DNA of 30,371 bases from a virus: positions 1-30,371 of IMG/VR virus record IMGVR_UViG_3300010331_000215. One strand, written 5' to 3'. Positions within the stretch are counted from its first letter, which is position 1. Each line of letters begins with the position of its first letter. Positions 13,254 through 21,372 of the stretch are shown one piece after another. A program made the position numbers and the translations under genes. The notes under the pieces were generated by a model. It saw only the letters and a list, made by a program, of their open reading frames with translations. It did no database searches and was not told where the DNA came from.

Positions 13254-15143
13254 ATGAGTAAATATGGTGTAGAACATATAAAAACGCTTGAAGGAATTGA
13301 AGCTATTAGAACTAGACCAGGAATGTATATTGGCTCAATAGAGTCTGAAGGACTACATCATATAGTTTTGGAAATTATATCTAATGCTATTGATGAATAT
13401 CTTGCAGGAGAATGTACTGAAATTAATGTTGTTGTTACAGAACAAGATGTAATCCAAATATCTGATAATGGACGTGGAATACCTTTTGGAAAAGCAAAAG
13501 ATGGAACGGAAACGTTAGAAAATATTTTTACAAAGTTACATACAGGAGCAAAATTTAATTCTGATGGTTCAACTGGATATAACTCTTCAGGTGGAATGAA
13601 TGGAATAGGCTCAAAAGCTACAAACGCTCTATCTGAATTTTTTGAAGTATTAGTCAAAAGAGATAAGAAAATTGCTAAAATGAGATTTGAAAAAGGCAAA
13701 AGAGTTTCATATGAAGTTAAGCCTGATACAGTTAATGGATGGACTGGAACAAGAATTACATTTCTTCCAGATAAGACAATTTTTTCTACAATTGAAGTAA
13801 GAAAAAGTGTATTAGAAAAACAGTTAAAAGAATTATCTTTTTTATGTCCAGGCCTAACTATTAATTATGAATATAAAAATTCTGATATTATGACGTTTAA
13901 GAGTACGGGCATGGTTGACTATATAAAAGATTTAACTAAACCCGAAAAGAGAATTACTAATATATTCACGACAGAAAGTCATGAAGGAAAATATTCAGTG
14001 TCAATGGCGCTAGTGTATACTTCTGATTATAGTGAAAGTATTAAACTTTATACTAATAATATACCAAATACTGCGGGAACCCATTTGACTGGATTTAGAG
14101 CAGCAATGACTCGTGCAGTAAACGAATATGCAAGAGATTATAAATATTTAAAAGAAAAAGATGATAATTTAACAGGTGAGGATTTAAAAGAAGGACTTGT
14201 TATGGTATTGTCTCTTCATATGCCTGAACCAATATTTAATGGACAAACAAAAGATGTACTTACTTCTGCGGAAGGTCGTACTGTTGTTGAGAGATTATTA
14301 AATGTTGAATTGAAAAAATGGTTTGCCAATAATCCAAATGAATTAAAAGTTATTGTTTCAAAAGCGATGTTGAGCAAAAAAGCAAGAGACGCTGCTAAAA
14401 AAGCAAGAGATTTAACAAGAGATAAAACAAAAACAGTTTTATCTTCAGGGCTTCAAGGTAAATTGACTGATTGTATTAGTAAAAACTATGATGATATTGA
14501 ATTGTTTTTAGTAGAAGGACAATCTGCGGGAAGTGGCGTCAAAGCCGCAAGAGATAAACAAACTCAAGCAGTTATGGCTCTACAAGGCAAGGTATTAAAT
14601 AGTGAAAAAAATGATTTAAGTAAGTTATTAAATAATAAAGAAATTAAAGCTTTAATTTCTGCTATTGGTTGTGGTGTTGGAACTACTTTTGATTATTCTA
14701 AAGCAAGATATAGTAAAATAGTAATTTTAGCAGATGCAGACGTAGATGGAAGTCATATTAGAGTTTTATTATTAACGTTCTTCTTTAAATATATGAGACC
14801 ATTAATCGAAAATGGAAATATTTATTTAGCAATGTCACCTTTATATAAAGTTGTAAAAGGAAAAACTTTTCATTATTTATTAGATGATTCAGAACTTGAA
14901 GCATATAGGACAAAACATGCTGGAGAGAAGTTTGAAGTATATTACTTTAAAGGACTTGGAGAATTAGACCCTACAGAGTTAAAAGAAACAACTCTTGATA
15001 TTAGTAAGAGAAGATTGAAACAAGTATTTATCGAAGATGAAAAATCTGTCGCAGCAATGTTTAATAAATTAATGGGACCAAGTGTTGCACCAAGAAAAGC
15101 TTTCATTGAAGAGAATGCCTATAGGGCAAATGTAGTAGTATAA
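13254..15143 (+). CDS. DNA gyrase/topoisomerase IV subunit B (ATPase subunit)
   Basis: 629 aa. ATP-binding subunit of a type II topoisomerase. GHKL ATPase at the N-terminus: EIISNAIDEYLAG (metal-binding Asn/Glu) and ISDNGRGIP; the lid shows GGMNGIGSKATNAL. A transducer domain follows. The TOPRIM domain has LVEGQSAGSG near residue 420, GKVLN, and DADVDGSHI near 495, which bind the catalytic Mg. It ends with GLGELDPTELKETT and RRLKQV, as in GyrB/ParE. Length is normal for a Gram-positive GyrB or ParE without insertions. AAAGGAGG lies 6-8 nt before the ATG. It is separated from its partner subunit by two genes. I cannot choose between gyrase and topo IV from this subunit. Confidence 0.95.
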   Translation: MSKYGVEHIKTLEGIEAIRTRPGMYIGSIESEGLHHIVLEIISNAIDEYLAGECTEINVVVTEQDVIQISDNGRGIPFGKAKDGTETLENIFTKLHTGAKFNSDGSTGYNSSGGMNGIGSKATNALSEFFEVLVKRDKKIAKMRFEKGKRVSYEVKPDTVNGWTGTRITFLPDKTIFSTIEVRKSVLEKQLKELSFLCPGLTINYEYKNSDIMTFKSTGMVDYIKDLTKPEKRITNIFTTESHEGKYSVSMALVYTSDYSESIKLYTNNIPNTAGTHLTGFRAAMTRAVNEYARDYKYLKEKDDNLTGEDLKEGLVMVLSLHMPEPIFNGQTKDVLTSAEGRTVVERLLNVELKKWFANNPNELKVIVSKAMLSKKARDAAKKARDLTRDKTKTVLSSGLQGKLTDCISKNYDDIELFLVEGQSAGSGVKAARDKQTQAVMALQGKVLNSEKNDLSKLLNNKEIKALISAIGCGVGTTFDYSKARYSKIVILADADVDGSHIRVLLLTFFFKYMRPLIENGNIYLAMSPLYKVVKGKTFHYLLDDSELEAYRTKHAGEKFEVYYFKGLGELDPTELKETTLDISKRRLKQVFIEDEKSVAAMFNKLMGPSVAPRKAFIEENAYRANVVV

Positions 15144-15163
15144 TTAAGAAATCGTTCTTAATT
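15142..15163 (+). terminator. AT-only hairpin after the B-subunit gene
   Basis: Perfect 9-bp inverted repeat AATTAAGAA / TTCTTAATT around ATCG, beginning in the stop codon. It has one GC pair per arm and no proper T run, and the next gene starts 23 nt later, so it is at most a partial terminator or an mRNA-processing/stability hairpin. Confidence 0.4.
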
Positions 15164-15185
15164 TAGTAGATTTAAGGAGGCATAC

Positions 15186-15950
15186 ATGAGTGTAGTAGTA
15201 GCAGTTAGAGACGAAGATAAGATTTGGTTAGCAACAGATAGTCAAGTAACATCGGGATGGACGAAGAGTTTAATATCTTCGCAACATTCTTTTAAGATTT
15301 TTAAAATGCCTCATAATCTAAATATTGGTGGAGTTGGAAGTTTAAGAGATTTGAATATTATTTCTACTTCTGATATTGAATTTATTTCAGAAAACGCTAT
15401 TTTAAAAAATGACATAAACTTTAAGTCTATTGTTCGTGATACAGTTCCTAAGCTATTTACTGAACTAGCGAAATTTGGAAGAGTAGAAAAAGAGTTTGAA
15501 ATGCTATATTTAGCATCACATTTTATATTAGCACATGGAATAGATTGTTATATGATATGCGGCGATGGAGCTGTCATGGAATTAAATGATATGTTTGCTA
15601 TTGGTTCTGGTGCAGATGTTGCAGAAAGTGCCTATACTGTTTTAAGGGATGTAGAATTATCTCCTAAAGAAATGGCCGTAAGAGCAGTAATGTCTTCTTG
15701 TGAAAGAGATTTATTTGTAGATTATCCTATTATTGTAACAAATACTTTAATGAATACATTTGAATTATTTGATGGGACTAGTTATTACAATGTTGAGCTA
15801 AATGGAGAATTGACTTTAATAGAAGAAGAAAATGAAGAAGAAATTGAAGGCGATAGCGAAGAAGAAGAAGAAGAAATATGCGAAGAAGGTTTGTGTATTG
15901 AAACTGGTTCTAAATCAAACAAAGCTGAGCCTGTCAATTTTGAGCAATAA
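15186..15950 (+). CDS. HslV/proteasome-like Ntn hydrolase with acidic tail
   Basis: 254 aa. The start MSVVVAVRDEDKIWLATDSQ aligns by eye with the N-terminus of HslV and proteasome beta subunits (TTIVSVRR...GDGQ). After Met removal the first residue would be Ser2, replacing the catalytic Thr1; D18 corresponds to Asp17 and K37 is a candidate for Lys33. Later GVGSLRDLN and AIGSGADVAESAY fit the fold (compare FAG and GSG). The last 45 residues are a strongly acidic, low-complexity tail (EEENEEEIEGDSEEEEEE). AAGGAGG lies 6 nt upstream of the ATG. No HslU/ClpX-type ATPase is encoded nearby. It lies between topoisomerase subunits. Protease activity is inference. Confidence 0.75.
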   Translation: MSVVVAVRDEDKIWLATDSQVTSGWTKSLISSQHSFKIFKMPHNLNIGGVGSLRDLNIISTSDIEFISENAILKNDINFKSIVRDTVPKLFTELAKFGRVEKEFEMLYLASHFILAHGIDCYMICGDGAVMELNDMFAIGSGADVAESAYTVLRDVELSPKEMAVRAVMSSCERDLFVDYPIIVTNTLMNTFELFDGTSYYNVELNGELTLIEEENEEEIEGDSEEEEEEICEEGLCIETGSKSNKAEPVNFEQ

Positions 15951-15966
15951 ATAAAGAGGTATAACT

Positions 15967-16470
15967 ATGATAGAAATATATACAGACGGAAGTTGTTTTG
16001 GTAACGGCTCAAAAGATAATTTTGGGGGATATGGTGTTGTTTTAACAGCCAATGGAAAAGTTGTCAAAGAAATTAGTAATGGCAAAATGAATACAACAAA
16101 TAATGAAATGGAATTAGAAGCAATATACCAAGCAATAAAACTAGCTAAAATTATTACTAATACAAAAAAACAAGAAGTTTGTATATATAGCGATTCCGCA
16201 TACTGCGTAAATACAATAAATACGTGGATGTATGCTTGGGCCTCTAATAACTGGATTAAAAAATCAGATAAAAAAGCTCCCGAAAATATGGCATTAATAA
16301 AAAGAATATATGAATTAATGCAATTTGAAAGAGTAATTAAAGTTTTAAAGATTAAAGCTCATGTTGGTCATGAGTTTAATGAAAGAGCAGATGTATTAGC
16401 TACTTCTGCTACTAAGAAAATACAGCAAGAATTTATGTTAGAACATTCTAGAAAGGATTCAAATGAGTAA
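15967..16470 (+). CDS. rnhA: ribonuclease HI
   Basis: 167 aa. Cleaves RNA in RNA:DNA hybrids, for example primers and R-loops. All catalytic residues of the RNase HI family are present: D7 (IYTDGS), E49 (NNEMELEA), D76 (IYSDSAY), H132 (KAHVGHE) and D142 (ERADVLA). A basic-aromatic stretch ([19 protein letters not shown]) matches the handle region that binds hybrids. A GAGGT ribosome binding site is about 7 nt upstream. Its 3' end overlaps the start of the A-subunit gene by 8 nt, so translation is coupled. Confidence 0.95.
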   Translation: MIEIYTDGSCFGNGSKDNFGGYGVVLTANGKVVKEISNGKMNTTNNEMELEAIYQAIKLAKIITNTKKQEVCIYSDSAYCVNTINTWMYAWASNNWIKKSDKKAPENMALIKRIYELMQFERVIKVLKIKAHVGHEFNERADVLATSATKKIQQEFMLEHSRKDSNE

Positions 16471-18796
16471 AATAGAAGAAATGATTTTTCCTGTAAATAT
16501 AAATGAAGAAATAGCTCAATCCTTTTTAGACTATTCTTTATCAGTTATTACAGATAGGGCATTGCCTGATGTCAGAGACGGCATGAAACCAGTTCATCGT
16601 AGAATTATTTATACGATGTTTGAGAATGGATTATATAATGCAAAAATGTATAAAAAGTCTGCCGACACCGTTGGCAGTGTTCTTGGCCGTTATCATTGTC
16701 ATGGTGATTCTTCCGTCTACGAGGCTATGGTTCGATTGGCACAGTCCTTTAGCTTACGCTACCCTCTTGTGGACGGTCATGGTGCTTTTGGAGATATTGA
16801 CGGAAATCCAGCAGCGCATATGCGTTACACAGAAGCGAGACTCTCAAAAATAGCCGAAGAAATGATTAGAGATATTAAAAAAGATACTGTTGATTGGAAA
16901 CTTAACTTTTCAGAAGATAGGCACGAACCAATTGTTTTACCAAGTAGATTTCCTAACCTTTTAGTGAATGGTTCTACTGGGATCGCTGTTGGTATGGCGT
17001 GTAGTTTTGTTCCTCATAACTTAACTGGAGTTGTAGATGCTATTGTTGCATATATAAACGATAATAATGTATCAGTAGAAAGATTATTTGAGTTAACTGG
17101 AGGGCCAGACTTTCCAACAGGTGGAATCGTAATTAATAAAGATGAATTACTAGAAGGATATAGAACTGGTAAAGGTAGAGTTAGAACAAGAGCTAAATAT
17201 AAAATTGAAACAAGAGCAAAGAAAACTCTATTAGTATTTACTGAAATTCCATATATGACTAAACTTACAAAAATTATAGAAGATATAGTTGACCTTTGTG
17301 AGAAAAAAGAAGTTGAGGGAATCTCAGACGTTCGTGATGAAAGTGACCAAAATATGGCCCTTGTCGTGGAAATAGCCAAAGGCTATGACGCTGAGAATAT
17401 CGTGAATGTTTTATTTGCAAAAACGCAATTAGAAAATACTTATTCTATTAATAATACTTGTTTAGTAGATAATGAACCTAAAGTTTTAGGATTAAAAGAT
17501 TTGGTTAGGTATTATGTTGAGTTTCAACAAGAGGTAATAACAAGACGTTCAGAGTTTGAATTAAGGAAACTTTTAGTAAGATTAAATATAATTGAAGCTT
17601 TAATTATAGCTCTTGCTAGTATTGATGAAGTTATTAAAATTATTAAAGAAAGTGATACAGTAGCCAATGCGCAAGCCACTCTATTAAAAAGGTTTTTTGT
17701 AAATGAAGAGCAGGCAAAAGCTGTTTTGGATATGAAATTATCAAGACTTACAAAACTTCAAGTAGAAGAATTAAAAGAAGAAAAGGCAGAATTGATTTTA
17801 TCAAAAACTAAACTTGAGCTTATCTTAGACGATGAATCAGAATTAAATAAAGTTTTGGTTCAAGAGATTAGTGAGATACAACATAAATATAAATCTCCTA
17901 GACGTACTGAGATTACACAAATTACTGTTAATAAAGAGAAAAAAGCAAAAGCAGAAGTAGTTGTTAAACCTGTTGTTGTTGCTATTGATAGTAAATATAA
18001 TATTAAGTTTATCGAAAGTAAAGTATTCAAAAATAAAAAGAATATAAATGATTATATATATATGATTTCTACTACAACAGCTGATTCTATAACCATGATT
18101 ATGAATGATGGACAAATATATAGAATTGCTATTGATGAAATAAAAGATGGTAGTAATATCCTTACTTTGCTCAATATTAAAGAGCAAGAGATTATTGAGA
18201 TTATTGCAGATACATCTAAAAAGTTTATAATATTCTTAACAAAACAAGGTATGGTAAAAAAGACTTTGTTAGAAGAATATAAAAATATTAAAAGAAGTGG
18301 TGTTATTGGTATTAACTTAAGAGAGAATGATAAAGTTGTCAGTGCTTGTTTTACAGATGACGAAGATCTAATCTTATTAAGTGCAAATGGAATGACGATT
18401 AAATTCCACTCGGCAGATATTACCCCAACTGGTAGAAATACTATGGGCGTATTAGCCATTAAGCTTCGTGAGGGTGATTGTGCGGCCTCCCTTAGCCCCG
18501 TACACAAAGACAAAGAGTATATTCTAATAATATCTAAAAATGGATTTGCCAAAAAAACTATTAGTGAAGAATATTCTCTACAAAAAAGAAATGGAGTAGG
18601 ATTAATCGGATGCAAGTTAACTGCCGATGATCAAGCTCTTGCTATCCTATCTATAAATGAAAAAGACACAATCCTTATTTATAGCAATGATAAGCTAATT
18701 AAAATTCCTTGTACTGATGTTCCTACGTTAAGTAGAGCGTCACAAGGTAATCATATCGCAAAATATGGTAATGTAAATAACATACACATAATATAA
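16463..18796 (+). CDS. DNA gyrase/topoisomerase IV subunit A (breakage-reunion subunit)
   Basis: 777 aa. Cuts and rejoins DNA with the B subunit. The N-terminal breakage-reunion domain starts [21 protein letters not shown] and MKPVHRRI; the catalytic tyrosine is Y122 in HMRYTEARL, preceded by the winged-helix part [16 protein letters not shown] tower and coiled-coil region follows (about 350-490), then a C-terminal beta-pinwheel of repeated blades ([31 protein letters not shown]). The GyrA-box QRRGGKG is only loosely matched, so negative supercoiling is unsure. ATG 16463 has AAAGGA about 8 nt upstream, inside rnhA. Codons between about 16650 and 16850 differ from the rest of the gene (see findings). 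Confidence 0.95.
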   Translation: MSKIEEMIFPVNINEEIAQSFLDYSLSVITDRALPDVRDGMKPVHRRIIYTMFENGLYNAKMYKKSADTVGSVLGRYHCHGDSSVYEAMVRLAQSFSLRYPLVDGHGAFGDIDGNPAAHMRYTEARLSKIAEEMIRDIKKDTVDWKLNFSEDRHEPIVLPSRFPNLLVNGSTGIAVGMACSFVPHNLTGVVDAIVAYINDNNVSVERLFELTGGPDFPTGGIVINKDELLEGYRTGKGRVRTRAKYKIETRAKKTLLVFTEIPYMTKLTKIIEDIVDLCEKKEVEGISDVRDESDQNMALVVEIAKGYDAENIVNVLFAKTQLENTYSINNTCLVDNEPKVLGLKDLVRYYVEFQQEVITRRSEFELRKLLVRLNIIEALIIALASIDEVIKIIKESDTVANAQATLLKRFFVNEEQAKAVLDMKLSRLTKLQVEELKEEKAELILSKTKLELILDDESELNKVLVQEISEIQHKYKSPRRTEITQITVNKEKKAKAEVVVKPVVVAIDSKYNIKFIESKVFKNKKNINDYIYMISTTTADSITMIMNDGQIYRIAIDEIKDGSNILTLLNIKEQEIIEIIADTSKKFIIFLTKQGMVKKTLLEEYKNIKRSGVIGINLRENDKVVSACFTDDEDLILLSANGMTIKFHSADITPTGRNTMGVLAIKLREGDCAASLSPVHKDKEYILIISKNGFAKKTISEEYSLQKRNGVGLIGCKLTADDQALAILSINEKDTILIYSNDKLIKIPCTDVPTLSRASQGNHIAKYGNVNNIHII

Positions 18797-18842
18797 CAAT
18801 AAAATTTTATAGTATTTATACTACTAAGACTGAAGAATAGAA

Positions 18843-18863
18843 AGGGGAGAGTAACTCTCCCTT
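18843..18863 (+). terminator. GC-rich hairpin between the topoisomerase operon and the cell-wall hydrolase
   Basis: AGGGGAGAG / CTCTCCCTT around a TAA loop (9 bp with one G-U pair). The tail is CTTC followed by A, not a clean T run, so termination would be weak. It lies about 20 nt before the AAGGAG of the next gene and may also act as a leader hairpin for it. An AT-rich inverted repeat TAGTA-TTTA-TACTA lies upstream (18810-18823). Confidence 0.5.
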
Positions 18864-18889
18864 CTTCAAAAAATAAAGGAGAAGTAAAT

Positions 18890-19543
18890 ATGAATACTAT
18901 TAAAGAAATTGCTATAAAAATACTTATCGCTGTAATTGTAATAGCTATGATTCCTGTTAATTATTCTGTCGCCTATGTTGACCCTATCCCAAAAATATGG
19001 TATAATTATAATATAGTTAAGGAAGAAAAAATAATAGAAGATAATAAAATCGCAATGGTAAAAGAAGAAGTTGAAGCAGTCAAAAAAGCTGTTATAACAA
19101 AGGCTATTGTAGTTGGAGAATCGGCTATAACAACAGAAAAAGAAGTAAGCAGAAGTATTGAAAAAAGAAATAAATACTCACAAGAAGATTTAATTTTATT
19201 ATCTAAATTAATAAATTGTGAGGCTGGTAGTGATTGGTTGACAGATGAACATCAACAATTAGTTGCTATGGTTGCTTTAAACAGAGTAACAAGTGATAAA
19301 TTCCCAAACAGTATTAGTGAGGTTATTTATCAAAGTGGTCAGTATTCTTGTGTTGGTTCAAGTAAATGGAATGAAGAGCCATCTAAAAGAGCCGTCAAGA
19401 ACGCAAAACTTGCTTTAGCAGGCAACGTGTATTGTCCCGAAAATGTATTATTCCAAGCAGAGTTTACTCAAGGAAATGGAGTATACAAGTCATTTTATAA
19501 TGAGAATACTGGTTCTTATACCTATTTTTGTTATGGAAACTAG
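18890..19543 (+). CDS. SleB/CwlJ-type cell-wall hydrolase with N-terminal membrane anchor
   Basis: 217 aa. Residues about 8-30 form one hydrophobic segment (KILIAVIVIAMIPVNYSVAYV): a signal anchor or signal peptide. A charged linker of about 65 residues follows. From about 98 on it is a Hydrolase_2 (SleB) domain: LSKLINCEAGSDW with candidate catalytic Glu111, then VAMVALNRV, FPNSISEVIYQ and GQYSCVGS, the usual family pattern. Members are peptidoglycan lytic transglycosylases of spore germination, also found in phages. It could help lysis or DNA entry; no holin is next to it. AAAGGAG about 8 nt upstream of the ATG. An in-frame internal ATG (19055, M56) and a promoter-like site (18978-19006) lie inside it. 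Confidence 0.88.
   Translation: MNTIKEIAIKILIAVIVIAMIPVNYSVAYVDPIPKIWYNYNIVKEEKIIEDNKIAMVKEEVEAVKKAVITKAIVVGESAITTEKEVSRSIEKRNKYSQEDLILLSKLINCEAGSDWLTDEHQQLVAMVALNRVTSDKFPNSISEVIYQSGQYSCVGSSKWNEEPSKRAVKNAKLALAGNVYCPENVLFQAEFTQGNGVYKSFYNENTGSYTYFCYGN
18978..19006 (+). promoter_or_regulatory. promoter-like sequence inside the cell-wall hydrolase gene
   Basis: TTGACC (18978-18983), 17-nt spacer, extended -10 TGG-TATAAT (19001-19006), followed by TATAATATAG. It fits the spacing and boxes of the intergenic promoters of this window but lies in codons for VDPIPKIWYNYN. It could give a short transcript for a form of the hydrolase lacking the membrane anchor, or feed the ligase gene. Confidence 0.45.
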
Positions 19544-19606
19544 ACAATAAATAATGCTATAAAATTTTAATTAATATTTCTTTAAAACGAAGGAGTAATT
19601 TATATT

Positions 19607-20704
19607 ATGTATTTACAAGAAAAAGTTAACAAGTATTATCCAGGAGCTTCAATCTATGAAGCAATGGAAATTTGGAGTCTTCCCGCCAACAAAAAAAGTA
19701 TGCTAAAAGAAATTTGTGATGGAGAGAAGTACTTCGCAGAATTAAAAAAAGATGGAAATTGGTATGAATATTCCAAGAGTGTTGATGGAGTCGGATATTT
19801 ATTTAGTAGGGGCGAAAGTGTAAAAACTGGTTTACCTGTTGAATGTATTGAAAAAGTTCCTCATATACAAAAAGCCTTTGAATCCCTACCAAATGATACA
19901 GTTATTATTGGTGAGATTTATTACGAAGGTGAAACTTCGAATGAAGTTAGAACTATTATGGGATGTCTTCCTGCAAAATCAATAGCAAGACAAAAAGAAA
20001 AAGGTAATATACATTTTTACCTACATGATATCTTAAAATTTAGTGGAAAAGATTTAACCTCTAGTGGGGCACTTGAAAGATATAGTATATTAACAGATGT
20101 AGTTAATGAGTATGAATTAACCTCTTATGATTTTATTCAAATAGCAGAAGCCAAGTTTACTGGTATATATGATTTTTTACTAGAAGCTATGGCGAATGAT
20201 GAAGAAGGAGTAGTCCTTAAATTAAAAACCGCTCCATATGCAGAAGGCAAACGTCCTGCGTGGAGTATGATTAAACATAAAAAACAAGATGATATAGATT
20301 TAATTTGTATGGGTTTTGAACAAATAGGAATGTATTATGAAGGCGATCAAATTGAAAGTTGGCAGTATTGGATGGATGGAGAAGGAGCAAAAGTAAAAGG
20401 TTTTTATTATGGAGTTGATGGCTTCTCTGCTATCACAAAACCATATTTCAATGATTGGTTTACTTCTGTTAGACTTGGTGCTTATAATGATAAGGGCGAA
20501 GTTGAGTATATATGTTCTGCCTCATCTGGACTTAGTGACGAGTTAAAAGAGAAAATATCTAAAAATCCTAATGACTATATTATGAAAGTCGCTAAAATTA
20601 ATTGTATGGAAATAACAAAAGAAAGTATACGACATCCAATACTCAAAGGGTTCCGAGACGACAAGAATGCAAAATCGTGTACATTTAAAGAAGTTTTTAA
20701 GTAG
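19607..20704 (+). CDS. ATP-dependent DNA ligase
   Basis: 365 aa. Seals nicks through a covalent lysyl-AMP. Nucleotidyltransferase motifs in order: motif I AELKKDG with nucleophile K47 and D49-G50; motif III IIGEIYYEG; motif IIIa HFYLHDIL; motif IV DEEGVVLKLK; motif V WSMIKHKKQDDIDL. The usual Arg of motif I (KxDGxR) is Trp52 here. The C-terminal 110 residues should form the OB domain. GAAGGAG lies about 10 nt before the ATG. It follows the cell-wall hydrolase by 63 nt with no clear promoter of its own. The ATP-dependent class is inferred from motif spacing and the absence of NAD-ligase domains. Confidence 0.92.
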   Translation: MYLQEKVNKYYPGASIYEAMEIWSLPANKKSMLKEICDGEKYFAELKKDGNWYEYSKSVDGVGYLFSRGESVKTGLPVECIEKVPHIQKAFESLPNDTVIIGEIYYEGETSNEVRTIMGCLPAKSIARQKEKGNIHFYLHDILKFSGKDLTSSGALERYSILTDVVNEYELTSYDFIQIAEAKFTGIYDFLLEAMANDEEGVVLKLKTAPYAEGKRPAWSMIKHKKQDDIDLICMGFEQIGMYYEGDQIESWQYWMDGEGAKVKGFYYGVDGFSAITKPYFNDWFTSVRLGAYNDKGEVEYICSASSGLSDELKEKISKNPNDYIMKVAKINCMEITKESIRHPILKGFRDDKNAKSCTFKEVFK

Positions 20705-20711
20705 AAGTTAT

Positions 20712-20740
20712 TTGACGTTTACTAAAAAATATTATATAAT
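20712..20740 (+). promoter_or_regulatory. upstream tandem promoter (before the structured RNA segment)
   Basis: -35 TTGACG (20712-20717), 17-nt spacer, -10 TATAAT (20735-20740), followed by ATATCATAATC. It starts 7 nt after the ligase stop codon. The next coding gene is 250 nt away and has its own promoter at 20892. Confidence 0.88.
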
Positions 20741-20744
20741 ATAT

Positions 20745-20890
20745 CATAATCAAAAAACAATAAATTTGTGATAATGGTTTTAGCAGTGTGGGGACTTTAC
20801 ACCACTGGGTTTATGGTAATCCTATCTTCGGTAAAAACCATAATAATTAAGTTATACATTGTAAAATATTCCCAAAAATGTCAGATTTAC
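20745..20890 (+). ncRNA. candidate structured non-coding RNA between two promoters
   Basis: No plausible reading frame with a ribosome binding site lies here. The transcript from the 20712 promoter should begin near 20747. It can fold into a closed multi-branch structure: P1 ATGGTTTT (20774-20781) with AAAACCAT (20834-20841), extended by two more pairs past one A-A mismatch; P2 CAGTG (20784-20788) with CACTG (20803-20807), 14-nt loop TGGGGACTTTACAC; P3 GGTT (20808-20811) with AATC (20818-20821), loop TATGGT. A possible tertiary contact is GGGA in the P2 loop with TCCT at 20820-20823. I recognise no known riboswitch, ribozyme or tRNA. No T-run terminator follows, so it may be a leader for the winged-helix/SSB operon or a small RNA. 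Confidence 0.5.
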
Positions 20891-20891
20891 T

Positions 20892-20920
20892 TTGACATTT
20901 AACAAAAAATGTTTTATAAT
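20892..20920 (+). promoter_or_regulatory. SigA-type consensus promoter for the SSB/Sak4 operon
   Basis: Consensus TTGACA (20892-20897), 17-nt spacer, consensus TATAAT (20915-20920), followed by ATATATATAAG. The predicted leader carries two small hairpins near its 5' end, AAGGAA/TTCCTT (20934-20951) and TTGA/TCAA (20950-20967), which could stabilise the mRNA. Predicted to be one of the strongest promoters in the window. Confidence 0.93.
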
Positions 20921-20990
20921 ATATATATAAGTTAAGGAAACTAAATTCCTTGAGCAAATAATTCAAAACAATTAAAAGGAGAAACAAATT

Positions 20991-21254
20991 ATGAAAATGT
21001 CAGAAAACGCACAAAAGGTACTTGCTTATTTAAAGGGAATTGATAATGAAAACGTAACAGTTCACGACATCTCAGAAGCAATTGACCTTCCAGTAAATTC
21101 AATCACAGGCACATTCAATTCTTTCGTTAAGAAAGGTCTTGGAGAAAGAGTTGCAGCTGAAGTTGAAGTAGCTGATGGATCACACAAAGCAGTTAAGTTC
21201 TTAAAACTTACTGATGCTGGAATGGATTTTGATCCAACTGCAGACGCAGAGTAA
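20991..21254 (+). CDS. small winged-helix DNA-binding protein
   Basis: 87 aa. The pattern NAQKVLAYLKG, VTVHDISEAIDLPVNSITGTFNSFVKKGL and VKFLKLTDAG is a MarR/MukB-like winged helix: helix, HTH with the recognition helix around 37-48, then a beta wing. The C-terminus is acidic. Its codons are rich in ctt, aac, ttc and gac compared with neighbours, in keeping with high expression from a consensus promoter. AAAGGAG 9 nt upstream. Could be an abundant regulator or a nucleoid-type DNA binder; target unknown. Confidence 0.75.
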   Translation: MKMSENAQKVLAYLKGIDNENVTVHDISEAIDLPVNSITGTFNSFVKKGLGERVAAEVEVADGSHKAVKFLKLTDAGMDFDPTADAE

Positions 21255-21276
21255 TCAATTAACAAATAATTAGAAT

Positions 21277-21310
21277 GGGGTTTGTTTTAGAGCAAATCCC
21301 CTTCTTCTAT
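21277..21310 (+). terminator. probable intrinsic terminator or attenuator
   Basis: GGGGTTTG (21277-21284) pairs with CAAATCCCC (21293-21301) with one bulged T, 8-nt loop, followed by TTCTTCTATT. Downstream genes have no separate promoter visible, so partial read-through is likely; this would set the first gene of the operon at a higher level than the rest. Confidence 0.6.
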
Positions 21311-21372
21311 TAGCCATTTTAAATCGAGCATAATATTAATTAGATTAAACACGCAACTGAATGGAGAAAAAA

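Noticed and set aside
15832-15884. Tandem repeat in GAA-rich DNA
   Set aside because: It simply encodes the Glu-rich tail of the HslV-like protein and shows no exact repeat unit.
16620-16853. Overlapping + strand gene of 77 codons inside the topoisomerase A gene
   Set aside because: No ribosome binding site, and its openness is a by-product of the GC-richer codon patch; the hydrophobic translation is typical of such shifted frames.
18052-18615. Reverse-strand open frame of 187 codons inside the topoisomerase A gene
   Set aside because: It has no ribosome binding site, the + strand frame encodes a clear conserved protein across it, and other reverse-strand frames (for example 27609-28037, 21968-22300, 13358-13699) are equally explained as shadows.
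20774-20841. tRNA in the structured segment
   Set aside because: GGGTTTATGGTAATCC looks a little like a T arm, but there is no 7-bp acceptor with a 3' discriminator, no 7-nt anticodon loop and no TTCRA in the T loop.
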